Of a stretch of DNA of 39,589 nt, positions 1 to 10,714 are shown piece by piece. The position numbers and the translations under genes are program-made. The stretch's first letter is position 1; every line of letters begins with the position of its first letter. Location of the stretch: the NCBI GenBank assembly GCA_027604505.1, contig JADIIX010000158.1, forward strand, positions 1 through 39,589, read 5' to 3'. The notes beneath the pieces are model-generated. The model saw only the letters and a list, made by a program, of their open reading frames with translations. It ran no database searches and was not told where the DNA came from. Source of the stretch: Gonapodya sp. JEL0774 (Eukaryota; Monoblepharomycota; Monoblepharidomycetes; Monoblepharidales; Gonapodyaceae).

Positions 1-93
1 GCCGCCCGCGCCGCCCCCCGGGGGCGCCCGGGGGGCGGGCGGGGGCGGCGGCGCGCCCGCGGCGCCGGGCCGGCCGGCGGGGCGGGGCGGCCG
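1..93. other. Window-edge stretch made only of G and C
   Basis: The first 93 bases contain no A or T at all; the first T is at 94. The rest of the window has ordinary mixed composition. I see no codons matching the acetyl-CoA hydrolase family here, although the missing 5' part of that gene should lie in this direction. A contig-end artefact or low-quality sequence is the simplest reading. A real GC island is possible. Confidence 0.6.
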
Positions 94-94
94 T

Positions 95-539
95 GTGGAC
101 GTATGGAGAGGTAATTGGGGCTTAAGGGATGCCCGCCCATGGTACCGGGGAGGAGTGGCCGTGATGGAACGACGCCGGTGCCCAGGTTTCCAAGGTTTCA
201 GGGAGCTCGTGGTGGGCGAGGATGGTCGTCACTGCTTTTGTGTGACGCGCGGGGGGCCGGGGGACGGGAGACGGGAGGCGGTACTTGAACTCTTGGCGAC
301 GTTGTTGCACCCCCCAAATCCATCCGACCAACCATATCGAACCCAACACACCCTCACCCCTCACCCACCCCCACCCCCCCCCCCCTCCCCCCGGGGGTGC
401 CCCCCCGTGGCCCCAAACCCCAAAGTGATCCCCAACAACCCCGCGGGGGGCGGCCGGGGGGGGGGGGGTTGCGGTGCTTGTGTGAAGAGGCCGATCTGAA
501 ACCCCCCCATCCGCCCGCCCGCCGCCCCCCTCCCCCCAG
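95..539 (+). other. C/G-run-rich stretch upstream of the CoA-transferase exon, probably intron
   Basis: No convincing exon was found. The stretch has long C and G homopolymers around 366-395 and 445-470 and ends in a strong polypyrimidine tract before AG at 538-539, the acceptor of the next exon. A donor-like GTAA lies near 112. If this is one intron, it is far longer than the neighbouring introns. Homopolymer-rich sequence here may also carry assembly errors. Confidence 0.4.
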
Positions 540-1205
540 ACTCCATCGGCCAAACCATGATCTCGGGCGTGGGCGGCCAAGTCGACTTCGAGCGAGGCGC
601 GGCCCTGTCCCCCGGCGGAATCCCCATCATATGCCTCCCCTCCACCACGAGCGACGGGCAGAGTCGGATCGTGCCCATTTTGAAACCGGGCGCCGGGGTG
701 GTGACGACGCGGTATCGTGAGTTGGGTGGTGGTGGGGGGCGGGGGGGGGATGTGTGGGAGTGAAGGTTGTAACGTGTTTTCTTTCTTTCTTTCTTTCCTT
801 TTTTTTTTTCGTTTGCGATGGAATGGGCGTGTAGATGTGCACTTTATTGTCACTGAGTGGGGGTATGCGGTGAGTAGCATTGGTTTGGTGTGAGAACGGC
901 CTCCCGTGTGAACTGACCACACCTCATGAACTCGTCTGGATGCACTACACCGTTTACCCCCCCACCTCACCTCCTTAACCGTTAACAAAGAACGTGAGTT
1001 GAGCCGACACTCGATGGGTATCGTTCAGTTGGAATCTTAAGCTGCTGTCTTACCCCGACCACCCGCACCTCCTTACCGTCACCAGGTCTTTGGCAAGAAC
1101 CTCATCCAACGCGCCCACGCGCTCATCAACATCGCACACCCTGACCACCGAGAGTCGCTCGAGAAGGCTGCGTTTGAGAGGTTGGGGATCAGATCGTGGG
1201 AGTGA
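540..1205 (+). CDS. Acetyl-CoA hydrolase / 4-hydroxybutyrate CoA-transferase family, C-terminal part (5' incomplete)
   Basis: Family role: moves or hydrolyses CoA thioesters of acetate or short acids, usually in mitochondria. Three exons are supported: 540-716, 835-869 and 1086-1205 (stop TGA at 1203). Introns 717-834 and 870-1085 have GT-AG ends and keep phase. Spliced, the family's C-terminal signatures appear in order: DSIG and GVGGQVDFERGA, PSTTSDGQSRIVP, GAGVVTTRYHVHFIVTEWGY, then FGKNLIQRAHALINIAHPD and RESLEKAAFERLG. The TTRYHVHF string is created by the first splice, which supports that intron. The exon at 540 begins with the last two bases of a codon. Upstream exons were not found: 95-539 is rich in C and G runs and I could not place the expected N-terminal domain. 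A string NPKVIPNN near 415-440 vaguely recalls the family but is followed by a frame break. I am confident of the family but not of the exact substrate. Confidence 0.85.
777..809 (+). repeat. CTTT microsatellite and T tract inside an intron
   Basis: A run of CTTT units followed by about ten T lies inside the intron 717-834 of the CoA-transferase gene. It may serve as the polypyrimidine tract. No other role is visible. Confidence 0.8.
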
Positions 1206-1598
1206 GCGGGAAGCTTGGGGGGTGCCTGGAGGAGGAGGAGTTGGGTGGGGGTGACTGGAACGGGGCGCGTTTCAGGCGTGGAAAATTTGCATAGAGAACT
1301 ACAAACAAAATCTTTGGGAGAGTTGGTGTTATAATGACAAGAATAGATCTGAATCTTTGTTGCTGCCTGTTTGTGGAGTCACGTGATTGGGAAAAAGGAA
1401 GGAGAAACCCTTAGAACAATGAAAGAACGCTTCGATCATTAAGAAACAAAGGGAGAGGAGATAGGAACTGGAAGAATTTGATCGATTAATTGGGGCAACC
1501 AACTCGCCCTTCATTTTGGTGCAACTCACTTGTTATTTTGCCATCAGCCTCTCTCACAAAAGCGTCAGGACGCCTTCCTAGTAGCATTATGTAGTTCC

Positions 1599-1686
1599 GC
1601 GAACACTCTGGGTTGTTGACAGGGACTACTCCGCGTCGCTCTGCTTGCTCAGAGTGTTTGCAGTAGCCCCTGTCAACAACCCAGAG
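1599..1686. repeat. Imperfect inverted repeat, 25-bp arms, with a second competing pairing
   Basis: The left arm 1606-1630 (starting CTCTGGGTTGTTGACAGG) pairs with the right arm 1662-1686 with one mismatch and a 31-base loop. A second pairing overlaps it: 1599-1610 (GCGAACACTCTG) matches the reverse complement of 1650-1661 at 11 of 12 positions. The two pairings use overlapping bases at the left arm, so they may be alternative folds. No coding frame covers it. Confidence 0.8.
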
Positions 1687-1713
1687 GGTTCTTGCCCCTG
1701 GCAGGACCACTGC

Positions 1714-1781
1714 GCTGGAAGGGCCGGATGAAGAGACACTGATTAGCGTTAGTCAGTTTCTCTTCATCGGGACCTTCCAGC
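1714..1781. repeat. Imperfect inverted repeat, 29-bp arms, 10-base loop
   Basis: Arm 1714-1742 (starting GCTGGAAGGGCCGGATGA) and arm 1753-1781 are reverse complements at 26 of 29 positions, with a 10-base loop. It lies 27 bases after the previous hairpin. It could be a hairpin RNA, a terminator-like structure or a remnant of a small inverted-repeat element. The sequence does not decide between these. Confidence 0.8.
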
Positions 1782-1988
1782 CCGGCAGGAAGATTTTTCG
1801 GATCGGGTGCTGGGGTGTTGTAGAGTGTTGGGGTGTGAAACGAAGCTCGTAGCTAGTTTCCTCGAATATCCAATATCATCTTATCTCTTCCAACAGGTCC
1901 CCTCGTATCTCCCCACGTCTCTCCGCAACGTGGACCTCTCTTCTTACCTTCTCACGTCGCTCAGTGTTCTTGGAAAGACTGTCGAACA

Positions 1989-3091
1989 ATGGCACCCGAG
2001 CGACCCTGGACTGACGAGCAATTGAAGGATGTTGGAAAGAAAGATCTGATTCATTGGATTCAGGAAAATGCCACGTTGGATTTCCTCAAGTGTGTGGTGG
2101 TCTTGAAGTCTTAAAAATCGTTAACAGACCTTGAGAATGAATTCATCGATCCCATCACATGGGACCCAACATCACATTTGTACACTGCCTCTGCAATGAA
2201 TTCCGCTCTAGAGACCACAAACTCAACGGCAAGCTCGCCGCGCTAGCCAAGTCGGCCTCCAAGGATGATGCGGTGAAATCCTATCTCGCCCTTTTCGACA
2301 CCGATTCGTTCCGTAGCGACGACGAACCAAAGGCTCTCGATGTCTGGGAGAAGGAGAAGGCCGAAAAGGATAAAGAGAAGGCGGCGGGAGCAGGGACTGG
2401 GGCGAAATCGGGGGCCGCGAAAGTGAGCGTTAATGAATGGTGGAGAGGGGTGGACGAAAGGGAGTCACTGTTGCATTTTTATTGACCTGCCGTGCTCATC
2501 AAAGCCCTCTGCTGTGGCTCCAGAGCCTCCTAAATACACCAAGCAGATTCTCACGAAAGGGGATGCGAGCAGGATTCCGCGGAAGGGGGACACGGTCGGG
2601 TGCATGTACACGGGGACGCTGACGGATGGCAAGGTGTTTGACAGTAATATGTCGACGGGAAAGAAGGGGAAAGGTGGTGGACCGCTGAAGTTCAAGGTCG
2701 GAACCGGGAGAGTGATTCGGGGGTGGGATGAGGCGCTGTTGACGATGGGGTTGGGGGAAAAGGTGAGATTTCTATGAATTTGTAGTGTAGGTGAACTCTT
2801 GTTGTATGTATTGATTTTGGTTGGACGTCTCTGTTACCTACAGGCGAAGATAACGATTGAGGGAGAATGGTAAGTTACTCTTTTCCACCCCCGCGCTTAC
2901 CCCTCTCTCAACCTTTCTCCACCTCTGGTAGGGCATACGGCAAAAAAGGACTTCCTGAAGCAGGGTACGTTCATTGGTTTTACAGTGTCTCAGAAAGCAC
3001 CCCGACTCTAATAGATACTCCTCGTGCACACGGCAGGATCCCCCCAAACGCAACACTAATTTTTGAGGTAGAACTTGTTTCAATAGATTGA
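1989..3091 (+). CDS. FKBP25-type (FKBP3-like) peptidyl-prolyl cis-trans isomerase
   Basis: Catalyses cis-trans isomerisation of X-Pro bonds; the animal relative is nuclear and binds nucleic acids. Exons: 1989-2089, 2212-2422, 2505-2762, 2844-2869, 2932-2964 and 3037-3091, giving 227 residues (animal FKBP3 has about 224). The N-terminal helical domain is seen in WTDEQLKDVGKKDLIHWIQ and, after splicing, FLKDHKLNGKLAALAK, followed by a charged lysine-rich linker. The C-terminal FKBP domain runs from PPKYTKQILTKGD to LIFEVELVSID. The drug- and substrate-pocket residues are all present: Tyr in CMYTGTL, Phe-Asp in KVFDSN, Phe in LKFKVG, Val-Ile and Trp in RVIRGWDEAL, Tyr in WAYGKKG and Phe in LIFEVEL. 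Exon phases agree throughout. The start ATG is chosen because it sits directly before the conserved WTDEQL. Only 123 bases separate it from the COX5A start. Confidence 0.93.
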
Positions 3092-3214
3092 AAAGTTTCT
3101 TCGAACAAGTTCTGAAAATCCACTTGTTTGACTCTGGCCAGCCGGCAGGGCTGAGCCACGAATTACTCATTCTCTTTCTGTGCACAGCAACCATCCCCGT
3201 CCCATTTCTTCGCC

Positions 3215-4332
3215 ATGAACCGCCTTATCCTCCGCATTGCGCCCACCCTCAACCTCCGTGCCGCCACCTTCGCCAGGGGTAAGTCGTCCGAGAGGCATCG
3301 TGTGGAGGGGCATCAAGGACCGACAAAACGACGGGACGCGCATTCAGCCGTGAAGCGAAGGGATTGAACTCGGACGACGATCCATTGGATTCAAGGCTGG
3401 CGTCTGGAACTGGGAATGAGGGCTGGAAGGTGCATGCTGGAAGTGTTTTTTCAAAGACCCACAGTTCTGCACTGCTTACTCTCTAGAAGCGGGAAGGTGC
3501 CAACACTGAACAATCGCGCTCCTGTAGTTTCTGAGCCGGAGTTTGTGGATGAATGGATGAATCTGTAGGCGTGAACAAGGATATGGCCGAGTGTGGTTCT
3601 TGACATCCGATCACGGATGTTTGAGACTTGCGAGAGCCAAGGGCGACTGGCCTGCTTCCGCCATAGTCTTTGGACTAAGTACAAGCGAAACATTGGCGTG
3701 ATGCCTGCCTATCATTCTCTCCTCGAAATTCCGGAACATGTTGACACTCAATTCGTATCTGCCCTTCCTTCCAGCCGCTGCCCCCCGTACCGCCATCCGT
3801 GCGTACTCCTCCCACAACTTAGACCCCGAGAGCCACTACGATGCCTTTGTATCGCAGTGGGCAGGCTTCTTCAAAGAGGTGGACGACGAGTACGATTTTG
3901 AGGTCAGCGCGTGGTTGGATACTCTTTTGCGTGATATTTTTCGCAGGATGCTTTGGCTTCATGTGACACTTCTCATGGCGTAAACAGGTCGGTCTCAACG
4001 AGGTGTTCGTGCACGACTGGGTTCCCGCATTGTCTGTTGTTGAGGAGGCTCTGAAGGTGGGTGGTCCTAAGTTCTTGTCACTCGATTTGACGAACCCTTA
4101 CTCATGCCGTTGCGGCCACGCCATTCGATGTTCATCTCAACGGACGAATGTTCCCCTCCTTCATCAGGCGGCTCGCCGGTTGAACTCCTTCCCCACTGCT
4201 GTCCGGATCCTCGAGGGCATTGAGGAGCGTGCAGAGAACAAGTCCCAATATGAGCAATACTTGGCCGAGCTCAAGCCCCTCCTTACCGAGCTTGGTGTGC
4301 CCACGAAAGCTGAGCTTGGCATCAAGGTGTAA
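3215..4332 (+). CDS. COX5A: Cytochrome c oxidase subunit 5A (yeast subunit VI), mitochondrial
   Basis: Nuclear-encoded, matrix-side subunit of respiratory complex IV. Exons: 3215-3278, 3775-3902, 3988-4056 and 4168-4332, giving 141 residues. The N-terminus (MNRLILRIAPTLNLRAATF) is rich in Arg and Leu without acidic residues, as expected of a mitochondrial presequence. Family signatures follow: AFVSQWAGFFKEVDDEYD, VGLNEVFVHDWVPALSVVEE, AARRLNSFPTAVRILEGIEE and, at the end, YLAELKPLLTELGVPT and KAELGIKV. The first intron (3279-3774, 496 bases) is several times longer than the others. An in-frame ATG at 3738 could alternatively give MLTLNSYLPFLPAAAPRTAI without that intron. I prefer the first start because its presequence has more arginine. 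Identity as the COX5A/COX6 subunit is secure; the start is less so. Confidence 0.93.
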
Positions 4333-4553
4333 GACAGTAACGTCTAGAGATGGCGTGGAAAGCTAGATTAGTGGACGAGGCGTGAACGACTTATTTGGCG
4401 GTGTACCAGACGAGTAGGAGACCCGTATCAATAATTCAAACAAATCATGGTTTTCCAACAAGATTGCCGCGGTTTCTCAATGTGTGATTGCACTTCATCT
4501 TGGAAGAATGTGACTCGGTATTCTCTAGTGACGCCGATGCTACATTAATATTT

Positions 4554-5458
4554 CTATAATCGCTGCTCCTCACCGCCCAAAGTTGCCTTCACCCCGGTGA
4601 CTACGAACATTGGATCTGTAAATTCTGGATTTGGGGATATGTCAGAGCCGCGAATATCACGAAATGACGAAGAAGAGTGCCGCGCATAGTGAAGAAACGC
4701 CCCAACAATCCACACTCGATCTGCATCGGTAGCGCTAAGCCATACGCGGGTCGCTTTGGTGGGGAACATGCGATTGGAGAAGGATACTATCAAAGTACCC
4801 CCAGGCCTGCACAACCATTTCAATGAATGGGTAGTCGGGGAATCCAGCAGAATTTCACCTTACTTGAGAACGCGCAGGATTTCGGAGAGCACTTGCTGCG
4901 GTTTGGTGAGATAATCGATCGAAACAGTGCAAGTGACAAAATCAAACGTATTGTCATCCAATGGAGATAAGGACGGAGTTTGGTTTAAGTCACGGACAAA
5001 ATAAGAGTCAAGCGCCTAAAGCGAGAGGAGTGTGATGTGTAGATAATCAGAAACGGACTCGTTCCTTCTCGCACCTTGTTTCGAGCAAGCTCCTGGGCCA
5101 CCATACCGGTTCCGACGACCTTCCCATATCCATTTTTCTCGGCGTTTGAAGGTCCGACTTTTGGGGGGAAATGTGATATCCAACTGGAGCAGACGTCTAA
5201 AACATTAGGCTTAGAACCACCCCGTGCATGAAATTCTTGATCAAAAGACTTTGCGTAGAACTTGGTCAATGCAGTGATTGCATCGTCGTCAATGTGTGTC
5301 ACGAAGCGAGGTCCACCATAGAAAATAGTGTCGGGCGATTCGTCCATGCGTTCGAAGTCCTTATCGCTGAATGGCCAGGACGGAGGATATGAGGCCGATG
5401 GAATGACGTCGGGAATTGACGTTGTCGTTGCGAAAGGTCGAAGTTGTGGTGGTTCCAT
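4554..5458 (-). CDS. Class I SAM-dependent methyltransferase (Methyltransf_11-like)
   Basis: Predicted S-adenosylmethionine-dependent methyltransferase; substrate unknown. Exons on the minus strand: 5458-5075, 5015-4864 and 4806-4554, giving 262 residues. Introns are 59 and 57 bases and phases agree. Motif I appears as NVLDVCSSWISHFP (SAM-binding loop region), followed by GKVVGTGMVAQELARN. After the first splice comes the acidic-loop region DSYFVRDLNQTPSLSP and motif IV DDNTFDFVTCTVSIDYLTKP. Then EILRVLKPGGTLIVSFSNRM is formed across the second splice. The FSNRMFPTKATRVW ending is characteristic of a small family shared by fungi, algae and plants. The ATG at 5458 is the first in frame; an upstream extension would have to use a non-ATG codon. 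It is convergent with COX5A. Confidence 0.85.
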
Positions 5459-5777
5459 TTGACGCGAGTGATGTGGGGTGGAGATAAGCGTAGTTGGTGG
5501 GCACTTCAGCAGTACCCTCAATGAAGCAGCGCGAACACCGTGTTTAAACCAAGCCAGATTGGTATGTGTGTATGAGTGACCCTTGCCTGCAACGGGAAAG
5601 GTTGTTTGTGAAATTCAATCGGAAGTTGAATTCACCCGTCCCCGATAACGGCAATCAAAAGCATTTGAGAATGCACGAGCGCTAACACTCCCGTCCTCTT
5701 GAACTCTGATATTTTCACATTAAAGTACTTCCACCTACTTCTAGCATTGTACCAACATGCTATCAAACTACCGAAGT
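5459..5777. other. Gap between two minus-strand genes
   Basis: About 320 bases between the 3' end of the TPR-like gene and the start of the methyltransferase gene. It should hold the methyltransferase promoter. I see no coding frame, TATA box or repeat worth naming. Confidence 0.5.
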
Positions 5778-6911
5778 TCAAATGCTGGCTGTGATTTGAG
5801 ATATTGCCTCAACCAATTTCCTGAACGCGTGTTGTTCATTCGCAGCAGGTTCTGCATCACTTAGTTCTTTAGTCCACCCCTTCAAGTCCTCCATCATGGT
5901 CTTTCCTGTTTCCTCGTTGGCATCCTCCACTGCCTTCGCCTCTGCAATGTAGCGTTTCACAGTCTCCGTTACTCCTTCAAAGTCAGCGAGTCCGAAGCAT
6001 ACACGTGATCGAGCCAGCAACGCCGCGAGATGCAATGGGTGGTAGAACGTTTTCACATCGGGCCCTGCGGCAGCCGCTGCCAAGCCAACGCCCGGACCGG
6101 CCGCGGAACCTTCTGCGGAGATTTCTCGCAAAATCTGCCTTGCGGCTTCGGAGGCGTCACCTGTAGAGCCCATTGGTGATGGCCCAAATCCGATTCCGGT
6201 GAACGCTGCGGTTACTGCCTCCATTCCACTCGATGGGGCTGCACTCGGTACACCAGGGAGCGCGGAGGCTCCTGCTTCAATGTTCTCTCTCAAAAGATAC
6301 GGACCTTCAATAATAATCCGATCAAGATCCATGGCGGCTTTCTGGATCACTTCGACTGAGGGTTTGGCCTGGACAGACGGTAGATTGAGCGACTGGAGAA
6401 CTATTCCTCGCATCCCATGAGCAAGGCAGACCTCCCGACGTGTGAGAGGAATGGTGGAAGAGGAAAGTGGGAGGTTGCTGCCCGGGAATCCGAATGTGGT
6501 AGAAGTCGGCACCGCAGAGTCGGCGATGGCGAAGTCCAAATCTTCGAGAGCGCGAGAATAGTAGTCAATTTTGGCGCCAGCGGCTCCCGTCTTCCGACTT
6601 CCTTCGAGCGAGAGAGCACCCAAGGCCATTCCTCTTTGAAATCGCAGTCTCTGCTGCTCCGGAAATGGCCCAGATTTCAACTTTTCCGCTTCCGAGAAGT
6701 CATCGATGGCCCGTTTAAAATGCTCGAGATGATAATGAACTTCGCCCCGTGCTGCCAGAGCTGCGAAACGAAGTGGTGTAGGAAGGTTATGGAAGGAGAG
6801 TAACGAAGAGAATCCTCGCAGAGCCCCTTCATAATCCCCAGCTTCTGCGCATCTGGAGGATTGGAAAAGTAAAAGCTGATCGACACCGAGTGCACTTGAT
6901 ATACTTTCCAT
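5778..6911 (-). CDS. TPR-like helical-repeat protein of unknown function
   Basis: Intronless frame of 377 residues beginning MESISSALGVDQLLLFQSSR. The frame stays open 22 codons further upstream, but without an ATG, so 6911 is taken as the start. The sequence around residues 20-90 has the alanine- and leucine-spaced pattern of tetratricopeptide helices, for example CAEAGDYEGALRGFSSLL and ARGEVHYHLEHFKRAIDDFS. A second helical block is ALEDLDFAIADSA. The middle part (about 220-300) is rich in Ala, Gly, Ser and Pro and looks flexible. The C-terminus (HPLHLAALLARSRVCFGLAD onward) is helical again. I recognise the fold type only, not an orthologue. It may be a scaffold or adaptor. The single-exon structure contrasts with its intron-rich neighbours. 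Confidence 0.75.
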   Translation of the reverse strand: MESISSALGVDQLLLFQSSRCAEAGDYEGALRGFSSLLSFHNLPTPLRFAALAARGEVHYHLEHFKRAIDDFSEAEKLKSGPFPEQQRLRFQRGMALGALSLEGSRKTGAAGAKIDYYSRALEDLDFAIADSAVPTSTTFGFPGSNLPLSSSTIPLTRREVCLAHGMRGIVLQSLNLPSVQAKPSVEVIQKAAMDLDRIIIEGPYLLRENIEAGASALPGVPSAAPSSGMEAVTAAFTGIGFGPSPMGSTGDASEAARQILREISAEGSAAGPGVGLAAAAAGPDVKTFYHPLHLAALLARSRVCFGLADFEGVTETVKRYIAEAKAVEDANEETGKTMMEDLKGWTKELSDAEPAANEQHAFRKLVEAISQITASI

Positions 6912-7457
6912 CGGTGTTAGATTGGAATGAAAACTAACTTGTGTTCTACTGTGTGCCGGCGGTGCTGCTGTGGCCAACGTGTTGCGACCCTGGTCGCCAT
7001 CAAAATATCAAGAAATCATGTCTCACGCCAAGGTCCAGCCGAGGGTAGTACCAGCACAGGAAGTTTCAAACCTTGAGCCAATGGTCAGATGGTGGGTTTC
7101 CGTGTTGGTCAGTCCCGATGAGGTAATCACCGGAAGCTATCCGCCTTCACTCCAAGGGCAATTGAGCATCATTGGCTGGCGCTTCTTCCACTTTCAGTTT
7201 CTCAGTGGATCACCAGCTCTGTCAGCAGCGGCGTGTTGTCCCCAAGGTAGAGCTGCACGTTCTGGGCGCCCGCTTTTGCCTTCTTTCACCCCATTGGCGC
7301 CAAAGCATCCCGGGCCTCTCCCTCATTGGCGTTGAGACCGCAAAGTCCGAAGGATTGACTACGGAGGAGAGGAAAGTTGCCCGTGCTCGCGCTAGAACCA
7401 GTGGTTCGTTTGACTGTATCGGTGACGTCATCCGAGATACCAGCCGTCGTGACACCC
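6912..7457. other. Unresolved stretch upstream of the TPR-like gene
   Basis: Short open frames exist on both strands (plus near 7018 and 7172; minus ending near 7222), but none shows a family motif. Their codon patterns do not decide which strand, if any, is coding. A minus-strand frame starting at about 7458 (MGVTTAGISDDVTDTVKRTT) has balanced codons but runs into a stop with no convincing intron. I treat this as promoter plus unknown. Confidence 0.35.
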
Positions 7458-7924
7458 ATGAAAATTAACCAGCTGAAGCTTCATACCGCGGGATTGTCAA
7501 GATATCAGGATACTTGCTTCCAGTCCTCGCTGCAACAAAATGGTTCGTGGTGAGCCAGGAGCTGGACAGAAGCGACGTCGATCGCAGTTGGTTTCCCGTC
7601 AAGAATGCGACGCGGTACCACTTCGCAGTCGCCGGTCCACTGATTCTTCTACAGAACTTGATAGTCCGGGACTCAGAGGTGAGACTGAGTTGCAGGGAGT
7701 TTCGTGGACCGTGGGTGCGAAAGGTTGTTCCACATCCATTTTGCAGATTACTCGTTCAGTTGAGCCGTACCGCTGGGCCATCGACACCCTGTTGCTTGTT
7801 GGAGCGCTTGCACAAACCTACTCCAAAGTGAGCTCTCTGGCTTTTGCTTGGTTGTTGATACGGCATTGCCATGCCCCGCAAATTGAACTTCTCGCAGTAC
7901 TACCTTTCCAACGGCCGCCCGTAA
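7458..7924 (+). CDS. Possible small protein with two hydrophobic segments (doubtful)
   Basis: A model with exons 7458-7549, 7588-7678, 7747-7827 and 7898-7924 keeps phase throughout and gives 96 residues. Its last two introns (68 and 70 bases) have the size, donor (GTGAG) and acceptor (GCAG) usual in this window. The first would be only 38 bases, which is suspiciously short. The product would have two hydrophobic stretches, HFAVAGPLILLQNLIV and RWAIDTLLLVGALAQTY, and a short tail YYLSNGRP. That is the build of a small membrane protein, for example an organelle inner-membrane subunit. I recognise no family. It could be a chance arrangement, and the N-terminal exon is the weakest part. Confidence 0.3.
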
Positions 7925-8104
7925 TCATTTTCCAAGGAAAGCATTTCGCAGCACATCGGCGACTCAGCTCAAGATCACATTGAAACTTAGCGACTATCTC
8001 AACTTGTAGTTCGTGAATCACCCTGCTCAATACACTTCTGAGGGAATACATAACAGTTCTTTTTCTATCCGTTCATCCATTTTTTTCTTTCTTATCCGAA
8101 GTGA

Positions 8105-9764
<1,660 letters not shown>

Positions 9765-10256
9765 TATACGTTCTGGATTGACTGGAATGATATGTGAAAA
9801 CGTGAAACTCTCTTCCGGCTCGGTCCGCTGACGAACGACGGTCCGCTTGTGACTTCGAACGGAGAAAACTTGCCGCAGGGCGGTCTAATTAAACACAATT
9901 CAGATCTATCATTGCTGTTCACAGCCACGGCTTTATATCTAATCGATTTTGCTTCCGCTCAGCCCTTTTTGGCCCTCAGAGTGTCAGGTAACGGCTTTGA
10001 GTTCCGGTCCGCGCTCCAGGAAGAATTGAAATTCTCCAAGCACTTCGGTGAGTTGTTTGTGAGAAGAATTGGGTGACTGCCGATACATACAAGGATAACC
10101 AGATTTGCATATGCAACCTGCCCCCCACCCCCACGTCTCCCGGCCCTTTCCGGCCCTCGCCGTTAGAGGCACAATGAGTCAGGTACGGTCATCATCCCCA
10201 AACTAATAGTAGCCCCCCGCGACGTTGCAGGCGGGCTCCATTCAGCCAACAAAAAT

Positions 10257-10334
10257 GGCAGCTTTCAGTTGACTGCTCTCCACCTGACAGGACTTGGCAG
10301 CTTTCAGTTGGCTGCTCTCCACCTGACAGGACTT
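10257..10334. repeat. Two tandem copies of a 39-bp unit
   Basis: Units 10257-10295 and 10296-10334, each starting GGCAGCTTTCAGTTG, are identical except for one A/G difference at the 16th base. They abut exactly. The location, about 380-460 bases before the CBM48-annexin start and about 500 before the dehydrogenase start, fits either a duplicated regulatory element or a recent slippage duplication. Confidence 0.9.
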
Positions 10335-10652
10335 GTGCGAGTGCAGGCACCTTTCATATAGTTCTGAGCTCGTGAGCGTGGCTGTGGTGTTCTGGGGTAT
10401 ATGCCAGTTGCCACGTTGTTCAAGGTTTGTGGTTCGTAGGTTCTCAGTGAATAAAACCAATGCATTCTCTTTTTCTGGGAGAGTCTCACTCCCCCTTGAG
10501 TGCGCAATTGATATTCATTGCTGTGAGAAGTGATTTCGAACTTTGACAGCGGTGATTCAGATCTGATGAAGACAAAAATTGCATGAATGATTACAACAGT
10601 ATGAACTAGAGAGAGGTTGCAGGCAAAGATTCACGGTTCGACGGGTTTAGCC

Positions 10653-10659
10653 TATAAAA
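10653..10659 (+). promoter_or_regulatory. TATA box of the CBM48-annexin gene
   Basis: TATAAAA preceded by CC, 56 bases upstream of the ATG at 10715. That spacing would leave a 5' UTR of roughly 25-30 bases. It is the clearest TATA element I noticed in the window. Confidence 0.6.
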
Positions 10660-10714
10660 GCCCGCGAGTGACGCACCGTACAGCCCAGAGGATTCGGACC
10701 GCTGACAGACCATC

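Larger units (their letters stand above)
1206..1988. other. Intergenic region between CoA-transferase and FKBP genes
   Basis: About 780 bases with no coding frame I can support. It should hold the 3' UTR of the CoA-transferase gene and the promoter of the FKBP gene. Its notable content is the pair of hairpins at 1599-1686 and 1714-1781, listed separately. Confidence 0.6.
9765..10714. promoter_or_regulatory. Divergent promoter region between the dehydrogenase and the CBM48-annexin gene
   Basis: About 950 bases separate two genes transcribed away from each other, so both promoters should lie here. It contains a 39-bp tandem repeat (10257-10334) and a TATA box (10653-10659). Short open frames in it show no protein family. 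Confidence 0.55.

Noticed and set aside
122-988. 288-residue minus-strand open frame over the CoA-transferase 3' end
   Set aside because: Low-complexity Gly/Pro/His product and antisense to exons with clear family motifs; it is a shadow of C/G-rich sequence.
3593-3901. 102-residue plus-strand frame within the COX5A intron
   Set aside because: Runs into COX5A exon 2 in a different frame and shows no motif; chance open frame.
7222-7458. Minus-strand gene starting MGVTTAGISDDV
   Set aside because: Codon use looks natural, but it stops after about 60 codons, no phase-consistent intron joins it to the next open segment and no family is recognised.
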